Part shown: one piece after another, positions 51,826 through 61,581 of the stretch | Position numbering within the stretch: position 1 is the first letter of the stretch | Layout: every line of letters starts with the position of its first letter | Source: UBA2357 sp041916775 | GTDB lineage: Bacteria > Pseudomonadota > Gammaproteobacteria > Burkholderiales > Rhodocyclaceae | Length of the DNA: 64,000 bases | NCBI GenBank assembly: GCA_041916775.1 | Contig: JAYRYZ010000013.1 | Coordinates: forward strand, 1 to 64,000 | Direction of reading: 5' to 3' | Program-made: the position numbers and the translations under genes | Notes under the pieces: model-generated | Database searches by the model: none | Seen by the model: only the letters and a program-made list of their open reading frames with translations | What the model was told of the DNA's origin: nothing

Positions 51826-53934
51826 ATGCACGTGCCCCAGCCTGCCCCAACCACGCCGCCCTCCGACTGGCTCGCCAGCCTCAACCCTGCCCAGCGCGAG
51901 GCGGTGGTGTTCGGCTGCGACACCGCCGGGGCGCTGACGAGCCCAACTCCGGGCCCGCTGCTGGTGATCGCCGGCGCCGGCACGGGCAAGACCAACACCC
52001 TGGCGCACCGGGTCGCGCAGCTGATCGTCAGCGGCGCCGATCCGGGCCGCATCCTGCTCCTGACCTTCTCGCGTCGCGCGGCGGACGAGATGGCGCGGCG
52101 GGTGCAGCGCATCCTGGGCCTCGCCGCGCGCGAGCGGCCGTGGCTCGCGCAGGCGCAGCTCGCGTGGTCAGGCACCTTCCACGCGATCGGCGCACGGCTG
52201 CTGCGCGAATACGCCGGCCGCATCGGGCTGGATCCGGCATTCACGATCCACGACCGCGAAGACTCCGCCGACCTGATGAACCTCGCCCGCCACGAGGCCG
52301 GGCTGTCCGGACGCAGCAAGCGCTTCCCGCAGAAGAACACCTGCCTCGCGATCTATTCGGCGGTGGTGAACACCCGCGCGGCACTCGCCGAGGTGCTGCA
52401 ATCCGGCTTCCCGTGGTGCGCCGAGTGGGAGGCGGACCTGAAGGCGCTCTTCCGCGCCTATGTCGCCGCCAAGCAGGCGCAGCACGTGCTCGATTACGAC
52501 GACCTGCTGCTCTACTGGGCGCACATGGTGCAGGACGCGGCGCTGGGCCGCGAGATCGGCGCGCTGTTCACCCACGTGCTGGTGGACGAGTACCAGGACA
52601 CCAACCACCTGCAGGCCACCATCCTGCTCGCGATGAAGCCGGACGGCCGCGGGCTCACCGTGGTCGGCGACGACGCGCAGAGCATCTACGCCTTCCGCGG
52701 CGCGACGGTGCGCAACATCCTCGACTTCCCGGCGCAGTTCTCGCCGGCCGCGCACCGCGTGACGCTGGAGCAGAACTACCGCTCCACCCAGCCCATCCTG
52801 CACGCCGCGAACGGCGTGATCGCGCTCGCCGCGGAGCGCTTCAGCAAGGACCTGCACTCCGGCCGCACCTCGGGCGCACGCCCCCAGTTGGTGTCGGTGC
52901 GCGACGACGCGGACCAGGCGGGTTTCGTCGTCGAGCGCGTGCTCGCGCGCCGCGAGGAGGGCATCCGCCTCAAGCAGCAGGCGGTGCTGTTTCGCGCTGC
53001 GAGCCACAGCGCCCGGCTGGAGATGGAGCTCACCCGACGCAACATCCCGTTCGTGAAGTTTGGCGGGCTCAAGTTCCTGGAAGCCGCGCACGTCAAGGAC
53101 GTGCTCGCGCTGCTGCGCTGGGTGGAGAACCTGCGCGACCGCGTCTCCGGCTTCCGCGTCGTGCAACTTCTCGCCGGCATCGGGCCAAAGACCGCCGGCC
53201 GGGTGCTGGACAACGTCTGCAGCGCGCCGGACGGCTGCGCGCTGCTCGCAGAGCAGCCAGTGCCCGAGGCCGCGGCGGCCGGTTGGCGCGCGTTCGCCGC
53301 GCTGATCGAGCACCTGCGCACGCCCGACGCCCCATGGCCGGCCAGCTTCGAGCTCGCCTGCCGCTGGTACGAGGCCGAGATGCCGCGCCTCTTCGACGAC
53401 GCTGCGGTGCGCGCGGGCGACATCCAGCAGCTCGCACGCATCGCTGCTACCTACCCGAGCCGCCAGCGCTTCCTCACCGAGCTCACGCTCGACCCGCCCA
53501 GCGCCACCAGTGACGAAGCCGGCGCACCGCTGCTGGACGAGGACTACCTGATCCTGTCCACCCTGCATTCGGCCAAGGGTCAGGAGTGGAACGCGGTGAC
53601 GCTGCTCAACGTCGTGGATGGCTGCCTGCCCTCCGACATCGCCACCCGCAACAACGCCGAGATCGAGGAGGAGCGGCGCCTGCTCTATGTGGGCATGACG
53701 CGCGCGCGCGACCATCTCGAGCTCGTCGTGCCGCAGCGCTTCTACGTCACCCAGCAGGGCGGCATGGGCGACCGCCATGTGTATGCCGGGCGCAGCCGCT
53801 TCATCCCCAACCGCCTGCTGGAGCGCTTCGAGGAGGTCTCCTGGCCCCCGCCGCCGCCCGAGCTGCGCGGCACACCGGATTCGCGCCGGCAGGCGCTGGA
53901 CCTCGCCGCGCGCATGCGCGGGATGTGGGACTGA
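51826..53934 (+). CDS. UvrD/Rep-family ATP-dependent DNA helicase
   Basis: A 702-residue superfamily 1A helicase with 3'-5' polarity expected from the family. Motifs seen are Walker A GAGTGKTNTLAHR, motif II VDEYQDTNHLQ, motif III VGDDAQSIYAFRGA, motif IV EQNYRSTQPIL, motif V STLHSAKGQEW and motif VI LLYVGMTRARDHLEL. It is longer than Rep only at the ends and seems complete. It acts in DNA repair or replication restart. No AddB/RecC partner gene is adjacent, and no nuclease domain is visible. Confidence 0.92.
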   Translation: MHVPQPAPTTPPSDWLASLNPAQREAVVFGCDTAGALTSPTPGPLLVIAGAGTGKTNTLAHRVAQLIVSGADPGRILLLTFSRRAADEMARRVQRILGLAARERPWLAQAQLAWSGTFHAIGARLLREYAGRIGLDPAFTIHDREDSADLMNLARHEAGLSGRSKRFPQKNTCLAIYSAVVNTRAALAEVLQSGFPWCAEWEADLKALFRAYVAAKQAQHVLDYDDLLLYWAHMVQDAALGREIGALFTHVLVDEYQDTNHLQATILLAMKPDGRGLTVVGDDAQSIYAFRGATVRNILDFPAQFSPAAHRVTLEQNYRSTQPILHAANGVIALAAERFSKDLHSGRTSGARPQLVSVRDDADQAGFVVERVLARREEGIRLKQQAVLFRAASHSARLEMELTRRNIPFVKFGGLKFLEAAHVKDVLALLRWVENLRDRVSGFRVVQLLAGIGPKTAGRVLDNVCSAPDGCALLAEQPVPEAAAAGWRAFAALIEHLRTPDAPWPASFELACRWYEAEMPRLFDDAAVRAGDIQQLARIAATYPSRQRFLTELTLDPPSATSDEAGAPLLDEDYLILSTLHSAKGQEWNAVTLLNVVDGCLPSDIATRNNAEIEEERRLLYVGMTRARDHLELVVPQRFYVTQQGGMGDRHVYAGRSRFIPNRLLERFEEVSWPPPPPELRGTPDSRRQALDLAARMRGMWD

Positions 53935-54060
53935 ACACCGCGGTCTGCACCTGCCGCCGATGAACGCGCGCAGCGATCCCAGGTCCTCGCCACCAGCGGC
54001 GCCCGGCCGCATCCGCCACGCGTGGTGCATAATCGTTCCACTCCAGCCCGGCGAACCGCG

Positions 54061-55848
54061 ATGAACGCTCCGCGCCCCTTACGCGCACTCCATGGACGCC
54101 TCACGAGCGAGGCGCTGCTCGACAGCCTCCTCGACGCCGGCGAGATCAGCCGCGCGGATCACGAGGCCAGCCTCGCCGCTGCGCGCCTGCGCGGCCGCAG
54201 CGAGCTGCATCCGCTGCAGTGGCTCGGCGAGCGCCGCCTGCAGCGCGCCCGCCCGCCGCACGACACGCTCCACACCGAGGCGCTGGTCGAGTGGCTCGCC
54301 GGCGTGAGCGGCGTGCCCTACTTCCACATCGACCCGCTCAAGATCGACGTGCCTTCGGTGTGCGGCCTGGTGTCGCACGCCTACGCCACCCGTTTCGGCA
54401 TCCTGCCGGTGGCGGTGGACGGCGCCGAGGTCACCATCGCCAGCGCCGAACCCTTCGAGACCGAGTGGGTCGGCGTGCTCGAACAGGCGCTGCGCATCCG
54501 CATCCGCCATGTGCTCACCCACCCGGGCGACGTGCTTCGCTATCTCGCCGAGTTCTACAGCCTCGCGCGCTCGATCAAGCAGGCGGTGGACAAGCACCAG
54601 ACGCTGCCGAGCGGTATCGGCAACTTCGAGCAGCTGGTACAGCTCGGCAGCAAGAAGTCGCTCGACGCCAACGACCAGGCCATCGTGCACATCGTCGACT
54701 GGCTGCTGCAATACGCCTTCGAGCAGCGCGCAAGCGACATCCACATGGAGCCGCGGCGCGAGGTGTGCAACGTGCGCTTTCGCATCGACGGGGTCATGCA
54801 CCTGGTGTACCAGACGCCACCGCCGGTAATGGCCGCGATCGCCAACCGCATCAAGCTGATGGGGCGCATGGACGTGGTCGAGAAGCGCCGCCCCCAGGAC
54901 GGCCGCATCAAGACCCGCTCGCCCAGGGGCGAGGAGATCGAGCTGCGCCTGTCGACCATGCCCACCGCCTTCGGCGAGAAGCTGGTGCTGCGCATCTTCG
55001 ACCCCAGCGTGCAGCTCAAGAGCTTCGCCGACCTCGGCTTCGGCCGCGACGACGAGATGCGCTGGCAAGCCCTCTACCAGCAGCCGCACGGCATCATCCT
55101 CGTCACCGGCCCCACCGGCTCGGGCAAGACCACCACGCTCTACTCCACGCTGAAGGCGCTCGCGACGCCGGAGATGAACGTGTGCACCGTGGAAGACCCG
55201 ATCGAGATGATCTACCCGCATCTCAACCAGATGCAGGTGCAGCACAACATCGGCCTCGACTTCGCCGCCGGCGTGCGCACCCTGCTGCGCCAGGATCCGG
55301 ACGTGATCATGGTGGGCGAGATCCGCGACCTCGAGACCGCCGAGATGGCGGTGCAGGCGGCGCTCACCGGCCATCTGGTGCTGTCCACCCTGCACACCAA
55401 CGACGCCCCGAGCGCGATCACCCGCCTGCTCGACCTGGGCGTGCCGCCCTACCTGATCCGCTCCACCCTGCTCGGCGTGCTCGCCCAGCGCCTCGCGCGC
55501 ACCCTGTGCCCCCACTGCAAGCAGCCCATGCCGCCCGAAGAGGCAGACTGGCTCGATCTCGTCAAACCCTGGAAGGCGCCGCGCCCCCTACACGCCAAGG
55601 GCCCAAAGGGCTGCCTGGAGTGCCGCATGACCGGCTACATGGGCCGCACCAGCATCCACGAGCTGCTGGTGATGTCCCCCGCCCTGCGCCGCCTCGTCGA
55701 GCCCGGCATGGACCTCGCTCCCTTCCGCGCACTCGCCGTGCGCGAAGGCCTGCAACCCCTGCGCCTCGCCGGCGCCCGCCACGTCGCCGCCGGGCTCACC
55801 ACGGTCGACGAGGTCGCCCGCTGCACCCCGCCGGCGACGGAGGCCTGA
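54061..55848 (+). CDS. GspE/PilB-family secretion or pilus assembly ATPase
   Basis: A 595-residue cytoplasmic ATPase. An N-terminal MshEN-like domain (about 85-185) precedes the T2SSE domain with Walker A GPTGSGKTTT, Asp box VCTVEDPIE, Walker B DVIMVGEIRD and His box LSTLHTNDA. A C-terminal zinc-type CPHC...CLEC element follows. It would power type II secretion or type IV pilus assembly, but no other pilus or secretion gene is near. The ATG at 54061 is preferred to an in-frame ATG 13 codons earlier. It starts 126 bases after the helicase. Confidence 0.9.
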   Translation: MNAPRPLRALHGRLTSEALLDSLLDAGEISRADHEASLAAARLRGRSELHPLQWLGERRLQRARPPHDTLHTEALVEWLAGVSGVPYFHIDPLKIDVPSVCGLVSHAYATRFGILPVAVDGAEVTIASAEPFETEWVGVLEQALRIRIRHVLTHPGDVLRYLAEFYSLARSIKQAVDKHQTLPSGIGNFEQLVQLGSKKSLDANDQAIVHIVDWLLQYAFEQRASDIHMEPRREVCNVRFRIDGVMHLVYQTPPPVMAAIANRIKLMGRMDVVEKRRPQDGRIKTRSPRGEEIELRLSTMPTAFGEKLVLRIFDPSVQLKSFADLGFGRDDEMRWQALYQQPHGIILVTGPTGSGKTTTLYSTLKALATPEMNVCTVEDPIEMIYPHLNQMQVQHNIGLDFAAGVRTLLRQDPDVIMVGEIRDLETAEMAVQAALTGHLVLSTLHTNDAPSAITRLLDLGVPPYLIRSTLLGVLAQRLARTLCPHCKQPMPPEEADWLDLVKPWKAPRPLHAKGPKGCLECRMTGYMGRTSIHELLVMSPALRRLVEPGMDLAPFRALAVREGLQPLRLAGARHVAAGLTTVDEVARCTPPATEA

Positions 55849-55915
55849 ACGCGGGCCACCGCCTCGCCCGTTGCACGTGGAAGGCTTTCCTGGTTCGTCG
55901 AACTTCGGATGCCGG

Positions 55916-56815
55916 TCAGCGCAAGGCTTCGGCGAGATGTCTGCGCACCGAGATCGCACTCCCGAGCCACCCGAGAAATGCGGCAAAGGCGACGATGGCC
56001 GAAGATTCCTGCAGGCCGGGGCCGGTGAGGGAGAAGACCGCGCCATAGGTGGCGGCGAGGCTCGCAACCGGCTTGCCCAGGACGACCACGGTGGCCCAGA
56101 CGGTACCTAGCGCGACGAGACCGCCGAGTGTGCCCTGCAGGGCGCCGAACCAGTAGAAAGGGCGACGGATGAAGGGGTCGGTGGCGCCGAGAAGACGGCT
56201 GACGTCGATCTCGTGGCGCAACGTCAGGATCTGCAGCCGGATGGTGTTGAAGGTGACGATGACGAGCGCGAAGCCGAGCAGACCGGCGAGGATCAGCACA
56301 GCATGTTTGCCGAGCCCGAGCAGCGCGTGAAGGCGCTGCACCCAGGCGGAGTCGAGCTGCACATGCTCGACCTGCGGCCAAGCCTTGAAGCGCTCGCTCA
56401 ACACTGCGTAGCGGTCCGGGTCCTCTCCACGTGGCGTCACCACGAAGGCATCCGGCAAGGGGTTGGTCTTGAGACCGCCAAGCACGTCGCCCAGCCCATT
56501 GCGGGCGAGCTCCTCCAGTGCCGCATCGCGCGAAACATGGCGGAAGCTGGCAACGTCGGCATCCGCGCGCAACTTGCGCTCGATCTCGCTCACGTCCGCA
56601 GCGGTGGCCGACTGTTGCAGGAAGAGACTGATCTCCGGCGTTCCCGAGACGCCACGCGCGAGCAGCGCGACGTTGTCCAGCAGGACGTAACCGGCCGCGG
56701 GTAACGACAGCGCAATACCGACCACCAGCGCCGAAAGCAGCGTGCCGAGCGGTTGCGCGAGCAGCCTGCGGAGGGCTTGGGCGAACGCGCGCCACTGGAT
56801 CAAGAACCAATTCAC
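55916..56815 (-). CDS. ftsX: Cell division ABC transporter permease-like protein FtsX
   Basis: A 299-residue inner-membrane protein with four hydrophobic segments: one near the N-terminus (LLSALVVGIALSLPAAGYVLL), then three in the C-terminal half. The large periplasmic loop (about 50-170) carries the family's FLQQSATAADV and ALEELARNGLGDVLGGLKTNPLPDAFVV. FtsEX activates septal peptidoglycan amidases. It is the last gene of ftsY-ftsE-ftsX; its start overlaps the ftsE stop by four bases. Confidence 0.93.
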   Translation of the reverse strand: MNWFLIQWRAFAQALRRLLAQPLGTLLSALVVGIALSLPAAGYVLLDNVALLARGVSGTPEISLFLQQSATAADVSEIERKLRADADVASFRHVSRDAALEELARNGLGDVLGGLKTNPLPDAFVVTPRGEDPDRYAVLSERFKAWPQVEHVQLDSAWVQRLHALLGLGKHAVLILAGLLGFALVIVTFNTIRLQILTLRHEIDVSRLLGATDPFIRRPFYWFGALQGTLGGLVALGTVWATVVVLGKPVASLAATYGAVFSLTGPGLQESSAIVAFAAFLGWLGSAISVRRHLAEALR

Positions 56816-57477
56816 GCTTGGCCGTCTCCGATCAGCACGCCCTTGCCGAGCACCAGCCGGCGGGGCTGGTAGGCAGAGAACAAGGCCGCGTCGTGGGTGG
56901 ATACCAGCACGGTGACGCCGGCATCGTTGAAGGACTTGAACAGGCTTGCGATCTCGTCGGCGTAGTCGCTGTCGAGGTGCGCCGTCGGCTCGTCGGCGAT
57001 GAGGATGGAAGGCCGGTTGACGATGGCACGCGCAATGGCCACGCGCTGCTGCTCGCCCCCCGAAAGTCCGGGCGGCATCTCGCGCTCTCGCCCCGCCAGG
57101 CCGACTCGTTCGAGCGCCGCAGCGACGCGACGTGACGCATCACGCCCCGGATGGCCGGTGATGACGAGCGGGAGCATCACGTTGTCGAACACGTTACGGT
57201 CGAACAACAGGCGGCTCTCCTGCAACACCAGGCCGAGGCTGCGGCGCAGATAGGGGATGGCTGCCGCCTTCAGCCCCGAGACGTCCTGGCCATTGATGCT
57301 GACGCTGCCGGAGCTCGGCCGCTCGATGGCCGCCAGCATCTTCAACAGCGTGCTCTTGCCGGCGCCGGAATGCCCTGACAGCACCACGAGTTCGCCGTGG
57401 CGGATCTCGAAACTGACGCCGGCGAGCGCGGTGTAGCCGCCCGGGTAGCGCTTGACGACCTGGTCGAAGACGATCAT
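56812..57477 (-). CDS. ftsE: Cell division ATP-binding protein FtsE
   Basis: A 221-residue ABC ATPase that pairs with FtsX at the division site. Walker A SGHSGAGKST, signature LSGGEQQRVAIARA, Walker B ILIADEPTAHLD and switch His (VSTHD) are present. The ATG overlaps the ftsY stop codon, and its own stop overlaps ftsX, so the three genes are translationally coupled. Confidence 0.95.
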   Translation of the reverse strand: MIVFDQVVKRYPGGYTALAGVSFEIRHGELVVLSGHSGAGKSTLLKMLAAIERPSSGSVSINGQDVSGLKAAAIPYLRRSLGLVLQESRLLFDRNVFDNVMLPLVITGHPGRDASRRVAAALERVGLAGREREMPPGLSGGEQQRVAIARAIVNRPSILIADEPTAHLDSDYADEIASLFKSFNDAGVTVLVSTHDAALFSAYQPRRLVLGKGVLIGDGQA

Positions 57478-58676
57478 GCGCGCGCGTCTTTGCGCTCGGC
57501 GAGCGTACCCGGCGTGGCAGAGAACAGAGCCTCGACAAACTCGCGCGAGTGAAAGGGCTGCAGGTCATCGATCCCCTCACCGACACCGATGAAGCGCAAG
57601 GGTTTGGGCGTTTGACGCGCGATCGCGGCGATCACCCCGCCCTTGGCGGTACCGTCGAGCTTGGTGACCACCAGGCCGGTGACCCCGATCGCGGCATCGA
57701 AGGCCCGCACCTGCGCCAGCGCGTTCTGCCCGATGTTGGCATCCAGCACCAGCAGCACCTCGTGCGGCCCGCCCGGATGCGCCTTCGCGATCACCCGCTT
57801 GACCTTGGCGATTTCCTCCATCAGGTGCAGTTGCGTGGGCAGTCGGCCCGCGGTATCCGCCAGTACCACGTCGATTCCGCGCGCACGTGCGGCATTCACC
57901 GCATCGAACACCACGGCCGCTGCATCGCCGCTCTCCTGTGCGATCACGGTGACGTTGTTACGCTCGCCCCAGGTCATCAGTTGCTCGCGTGCGGCGGCAC
58001 GGAAGGTGTCACCTGCGGCGAGCAGCACGCTCTTGCCCTGCGCCTGGAAGTGACGGGCGAGCTTGCCGATCGAGGTGGTCTTGCCGGAACCATTGACACC
58101 CGCGATCATGATGATGAACGGCGACTGCCCGCTGACATCCAGTGGCGCCTCGAGTGGGCGCAGAATCTGATCCAAGGTCTCGGCCAAGGCCTTCTGGAGT
58201 TGGTCCGCGGTCTCGAGGTGATCGCGCTTCCAGCGTCTGCGCAGTTCATCGAGCAGATACTGGGTGGCCTCGACGCCGCAATCGGCCATCAACAGGGTGG
58301 TCTCGAGCTCCTCGAGCAGATCTTCATCGATCTTGCGTAGGCCGAATAGATTCGCGAGGCCGCCACCGAGTTGCTGACGGGTGCGCGCAAGCCCCGCCTT
58401 GAGACGCTCCGTCCAGGAAAGCTTGGGCGCAGAAGGCTCTTCGGCGGGCTTCGCCGCTTGCGCAGCGGCCGGGGCGGCCATGACTTGCTGCTGAGCAGCA
58501 TCCGGGGCTACGCTGGGAGCCGGCGCGGCATCCACGGCTGGCGCAGCGGCGACTACCGGTTCGGAAGCGGCCGGGGCATCCGGCAATGGGGTAGCGGCAG
58601 CCGAAGCCGGCTCCGCCGCGACCTGCTGTGGCGGCAGTGTCTCGGGCTTGGGTTTTTTCTTCAGGAAACCAAACAT
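57474..58676 (-). CDS. ftsY: Signal recognition particle receptor FtsY
   Basis: A 400-residue SRP receptor GTPase delivering ribosome-nascent-chain complexes to SecYEG. The acidic/Ala-Pro-rich N-terminal A domain (about 1-100) is followed by the N domain and the G domain with GVNGSGKTTSIGKLA (G1), DTAGRLPTQ (G3) and TKLDGTAKGG (G4). The C-terminal FIGVGEGIDDLQPF is typical. It is first in the ftsYEX operon and divergent from the M16 peptidase gene. Confidence 0.96.
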   Translation of the reverse strand: MFGFLKKKPKPETLPPQQVAAEPASAAATPLPDAPAASEPVVAAAPAVDAAPAPSVAPDAAQQQVMAAPAAAQAAKPAEEPSAPKLSWTERLKAGLARTRQQLGGGLANLFGLRKIDEDLLEELETTLLMADCGVEATQYLLDELRRRWKRDHLETADQLQKALAETLDQILRPLEAPLDVSGQSPFIIMIAGVNGSGKTTSIGKLARHFQAQGKSVLLAAGDTFRAAAREQLMTWGERNNVTVIAQESGDAAAVVFDAVNAARARGIDVVLADTAGRLPTQLHLMEEIAKVKRVIAKAHPGGPHEVLLVLDANIGQNALAQVRAFDAAIGVTGLVVTKLDGTAKGGVIAAIARQTPKPLRFIGVGEGIDDLQPFHSREFVEALFSATPGTLAERKDARA

Positions 58677-58820
58677 GGTGACTCGGGTCTAGAGTGCGTT
58701 CGGAAAGTTGACGACCATGACGGGCGGTTCATGCCCGGACTGCGGCTTTAACGCTAAGATGCGCGCACTTTGCGCGTCGATTCGCCCATTCGGGCCTTTG
58801 TTGGCTAAGGATTCTAACAG

Positions 58821-60203
58821 ATGCAGGACAATCGGATGCTGCGCAAGATCTTCGGGCCGCTGGCCCTGCTGGTGGCAGGCGCCCTCGCGACGCCGGCGCT
58901 GGCCAACCCGTTCGAGACCACCCTCGAGAATGGGCTGAAGGTCATCGTCAAGGAGGACCGTCGAGCCCCCTCGGTCGTACACATGCTGTGGTACGGCATT
59001 GGCGCCATGGACGAGCCGGATGGCGTCTCGGGCATCGCCCACATGCTCGAGCACATGATGTTCAAGGGTACCGAGAAGGTCGGCCCGGGCGAGTTCAACA
59101 AGCGCGTCGCCGCCGTAGGCGGGCGGGACAACGCCTTCACCAGCCGCGACTACACCGCATACTTTCAGCAAATCCCGCCGCAACACCTCGGCGAGATGAT
59201 GATGCTGGAAGCGGATCGCATGGCCAACCTCAGAATCACCGATGAACAGTTTCGCCCGGAGGTGCAGGTCGTGAAGGAGGAGCGCCGCCTGCGCACCGAC
59301 GACAACCCGCATTCGCTGCTGTTCGAGCAATTGATGGCAACCGCCTACCAATCGCATCCCTACCGCCGTCCCGTGATCGGCTGGATGCCTGACATCGCCG
59401 CCTACACCGTGCAGGACGCGATCGATTGGCACGCGCGCTGGTATGCCCCCAACAACGCGAAACTCGTCGTGGTCGGAGACGTCGATCACCAGCAGGTCTT
59501 CGAGCTGGCACGCGCGCACTATGGCGCGATACCCGCACGGCCGCTGCCTGCCGTGCGCATCCCGCAGGAGCCCGAGCAGCGCGGACCGCGCCACACGGTG
59601 GTGAAGGCGCCGGCGGAGCTGCCCTACCTCGCGATGGCCTGGCACGCTCCCAGCCTGCGCGACCTGAAGCAGGATCGCGATGCGTACGCGCTGGAAGTGC
59701 TTGCCGCAGTGCTCGACGGCTATGACGGCGCACGCCTGCCACGCCGGCTGGTGCGCGAACAGCAAGTGGCGATCGCGGCCAATGCGAGCTTCGGCGGGAC
59801 CAGCCGCGGACCCGCGCTGTTCATGGTCAGCGCGACACCTGCACCGGGGCGCAGCGTCGCCGATGTCGAGGCCGCGCTGCGCGCAGAGATCGCGCGCATC
59901 CAGACCGAAGGCATCACCGAGGATGAGCTCAAGCGGGTGCGCACACAGGCGATCGCGGCGGAGGTCTACAAGCGAGATTCGCTGATGGGCCAGGCCATGG
60001 AGATCGGTTTCCTCGAATCCACCGGTTTCTCCTGGCGGGATGAGGCCGCCTTGCTGGAGGGGCTGCGCAGCGTCACCGCTGACGAAGTACGCGATGTCGC
60101 CAACCGATATTTCAAGGACCTGACCCTTACACGCGCGGAGCTCGTACCGCTGCCGTTGGACAAGAAGTCGGCTGCCACACCGCAGATGCCGATGAGACAT
60201 TGA
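58821..60203 (+). CDS. M16-family zinc peptidase, catalytic partner
   Basis: A 460-residue exported pitrilysin-type peptidase. A signal peptide (IFGPLALLVAGALATPALA) leads to the M16 fold with the inverted zinc motif HMLEH (HxxEH) at about residue 75. The R/Y segment used for substrate binding occurs in the C-terminal half. AAGGA lies ten bases before the ATG. It pairs with the following gene, a homologue without the zinc motif, as in many bacterial M16 pairs. The substrate is unknown. Confidence 0.9.
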   Translation: MQDNRMLRKIFGPLALLVAGALATPALANPFETTLENGLKVIVKEDRRAPSVVHMLWYGIGAMDEPDGVSGIAHMLEHMMFKGTEKVGPGEFNKRVAAVGGRDNAFTSRDYTAYFQQIPPQHLGEMMMLEADRMANLRITDEQFRPEVQVVKEERRLRTDDNPHSLLFEQLMATAYQSHPYRRPVIGWMPDIAAYTVQDAIDWHARWYAPNNAKLVVVGDVDHQQVFELARAHYGAIPARPLPAVRIPQEPEQRGPRHTVVKAPAELPYLAMAWHAPSLRDLKQDRDAYALEVLAAVLDGYDGARLPRRLVREQQVAIAANASFGGTSRGPALFMVSATPAPGRSVADVEAALRAEIARIQTEGITEDELKRVRTQAIAAEVYKRDSLMGQAMEIGFLESTGFSWRDEAALLEGLRSVTADEVRDVANRYFKDLTLTRAELVPLPLDKKSAATPQMPMRH

Positions 60204-60207
60204 GACG

Positions 60208-61581
60208 ATGAAGAACATGCTCACTGCCATGACACACGCTCCTCGCCGATTAGCCCGCGGCATGGTCACCTTTCTGCTGGCGCTACCGCTCGTCGCGCAG
60301 GCAGGACCGCAGATCATCCACTGGTCTCTGGATTCCGGCGCCAGGGTCCATTACGTTGAAAGCCGCGCACTCCCGATGATCGACATTCAGGTCGACTTCG
60401 CCGTCGGCAGTGCCCACGAGCCGGTGAACAAGGCCGGCCTCGCGTCGCTCACTCGCAGCCTGCTCGACATCGGTGCCGAGGGCCTGGACGAGCAGGCGAT
60501 CGCGGAACGCATTGCTGACACGGGGGCGCAGTTCGGCGGCGGGTCGGATGCCGACCGCAGCTCCATTTCGATCCGTACCCTCTCCAGCCCGGCCGAGCGG
60601 GATGCGGCCGTGGCACTGGCCGCAAACATTATCGCCAAGCCGACCTTCCCCACCGAGGCCTTCGAGCGTGAGCGCGGTCGTGCCATCGCGGCCCTGCGCG
60701 ACGCGCTGACACGCCCGGCGACGCTGGCGGACCGCGGCTTCACCGCCGGGATCTACGGCCACCACCCCTATGGAAAGGTCGCGAGCCCCGAGTCGCTCGA
60801 ACGCATCGACCGCGACGATGTGGTGCGCTTTCACCGCATGCGCTACACCGCGGGTGCCGCCAGCATCACCCTGGTCGGCGACCTGAGCCGGGACGAGGCG
60901 GACGCGATCGCACGTGCGCTCACCGAGGCACTGCCGCGCGGCGGCGCGCCCACTGCGATTCCGGTGCCCGCTCAACCGCAGCGCACCACGATTCGCATTC
61001 CTCACCCTTCTGCGCAAGCGCACATCGTTGCAGGAATGCCCGGTTTGAGCCGTGACGACCCGGATTACTACCCGCTACTGGTCGGCAACTACATCCTCGG
61101 TGGCGGCGGGTTCGTGTCGCGCCTCACGCGCGAGGTACGCGAGAAACGCGGCTTCGCCTACAGTGTGTTCTCGAGCTTCGAACCGCGGCTCGTCCCCGGC
61201 CCGTTCGAGATCGGGTTGCAGACGCGCGGCAGCCAGGCACAGGCGGCACTCGAGGTCGTCGAGGAAGTCCTGAAGGCGTTCGTCGCCGACGGCCCGAGCG
61301 ATCAGGAACTGCAGGCCGCGCAGGACAACATCGTCAATGGCTTCGGGCTCAGACTCGACTCCAACCGCAAGATCCTCGACCACGTCGCCATGATCGGCTT
61401 CTACCGGCTGCCGCTCGACTGGCTGGATGCTTATCCGGGCCACATCGAGAAGGTGACGTCAGCGCAGATCCGCGACGCATTCGCGCGACGCATCAAGAGC
61501 GAACACCTCGTCACCGTGATCGCCGGCGGCGATGGCGACACCGCGACAGAAACGCCCGCAACTCAGAGCGCCCCCAATTGA
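60208..61581 (+). CDS. M16-family peptidase-like protein, non-catalytic partner
   Basis: A 457-residue exported M16 homologue. The signal peptide is MVTFLLALPLVAQAGP. Where HxxEH is expected, the sequence reads LTRSLLDIGAEGL, so zinc catalysis is lost. The later region keeps the R-Y segment (FVSRLTREVREKRGFAYSVFSSF) that clamps substrate in the heterodimer. It starts four bases after the upstream gene. Its stop overlaps the TTG start of rsmD. Confidence 0.9.
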   Translation: MKNMLTAMTHAPRRLARGMVTFLLALPLVAQAGPQIIHWSLDSGARVHYVESRALPMIDIQVDFAVGSAHEPVNKAGLASLTRSLLDIGAEGLDEQAIAERIADTGAQFGGGSDADRSSISIRTLSSPAERDAAVALAANIIAKPTFPTEAFERERGRAIAALRDALTRPATLADRGFTAGIYGHHPYGKVASPESLERIDRDDVVRFHRMRYTAGAASITLVGDLSRDEADAIARALTEALPRGGAPTAIPVPAQPQRTTIRIPHPSAQAHIVAGMPGLSRDDPDYYPLLVGNYILGGGGFVSRLTREVREKRGFAYSVFSSFEPRLVPGPFEIGLQTRGSQAQAALEVVEEVLKAFVADGPSDQELQAAQDNIVNGFGLRLDSNRKILDHVAMIGFYRLPLDWLDAYPGHIEKVTSAQIRDAFARRIKSEHLVTVIAGGDGDTATETPATQSAPN

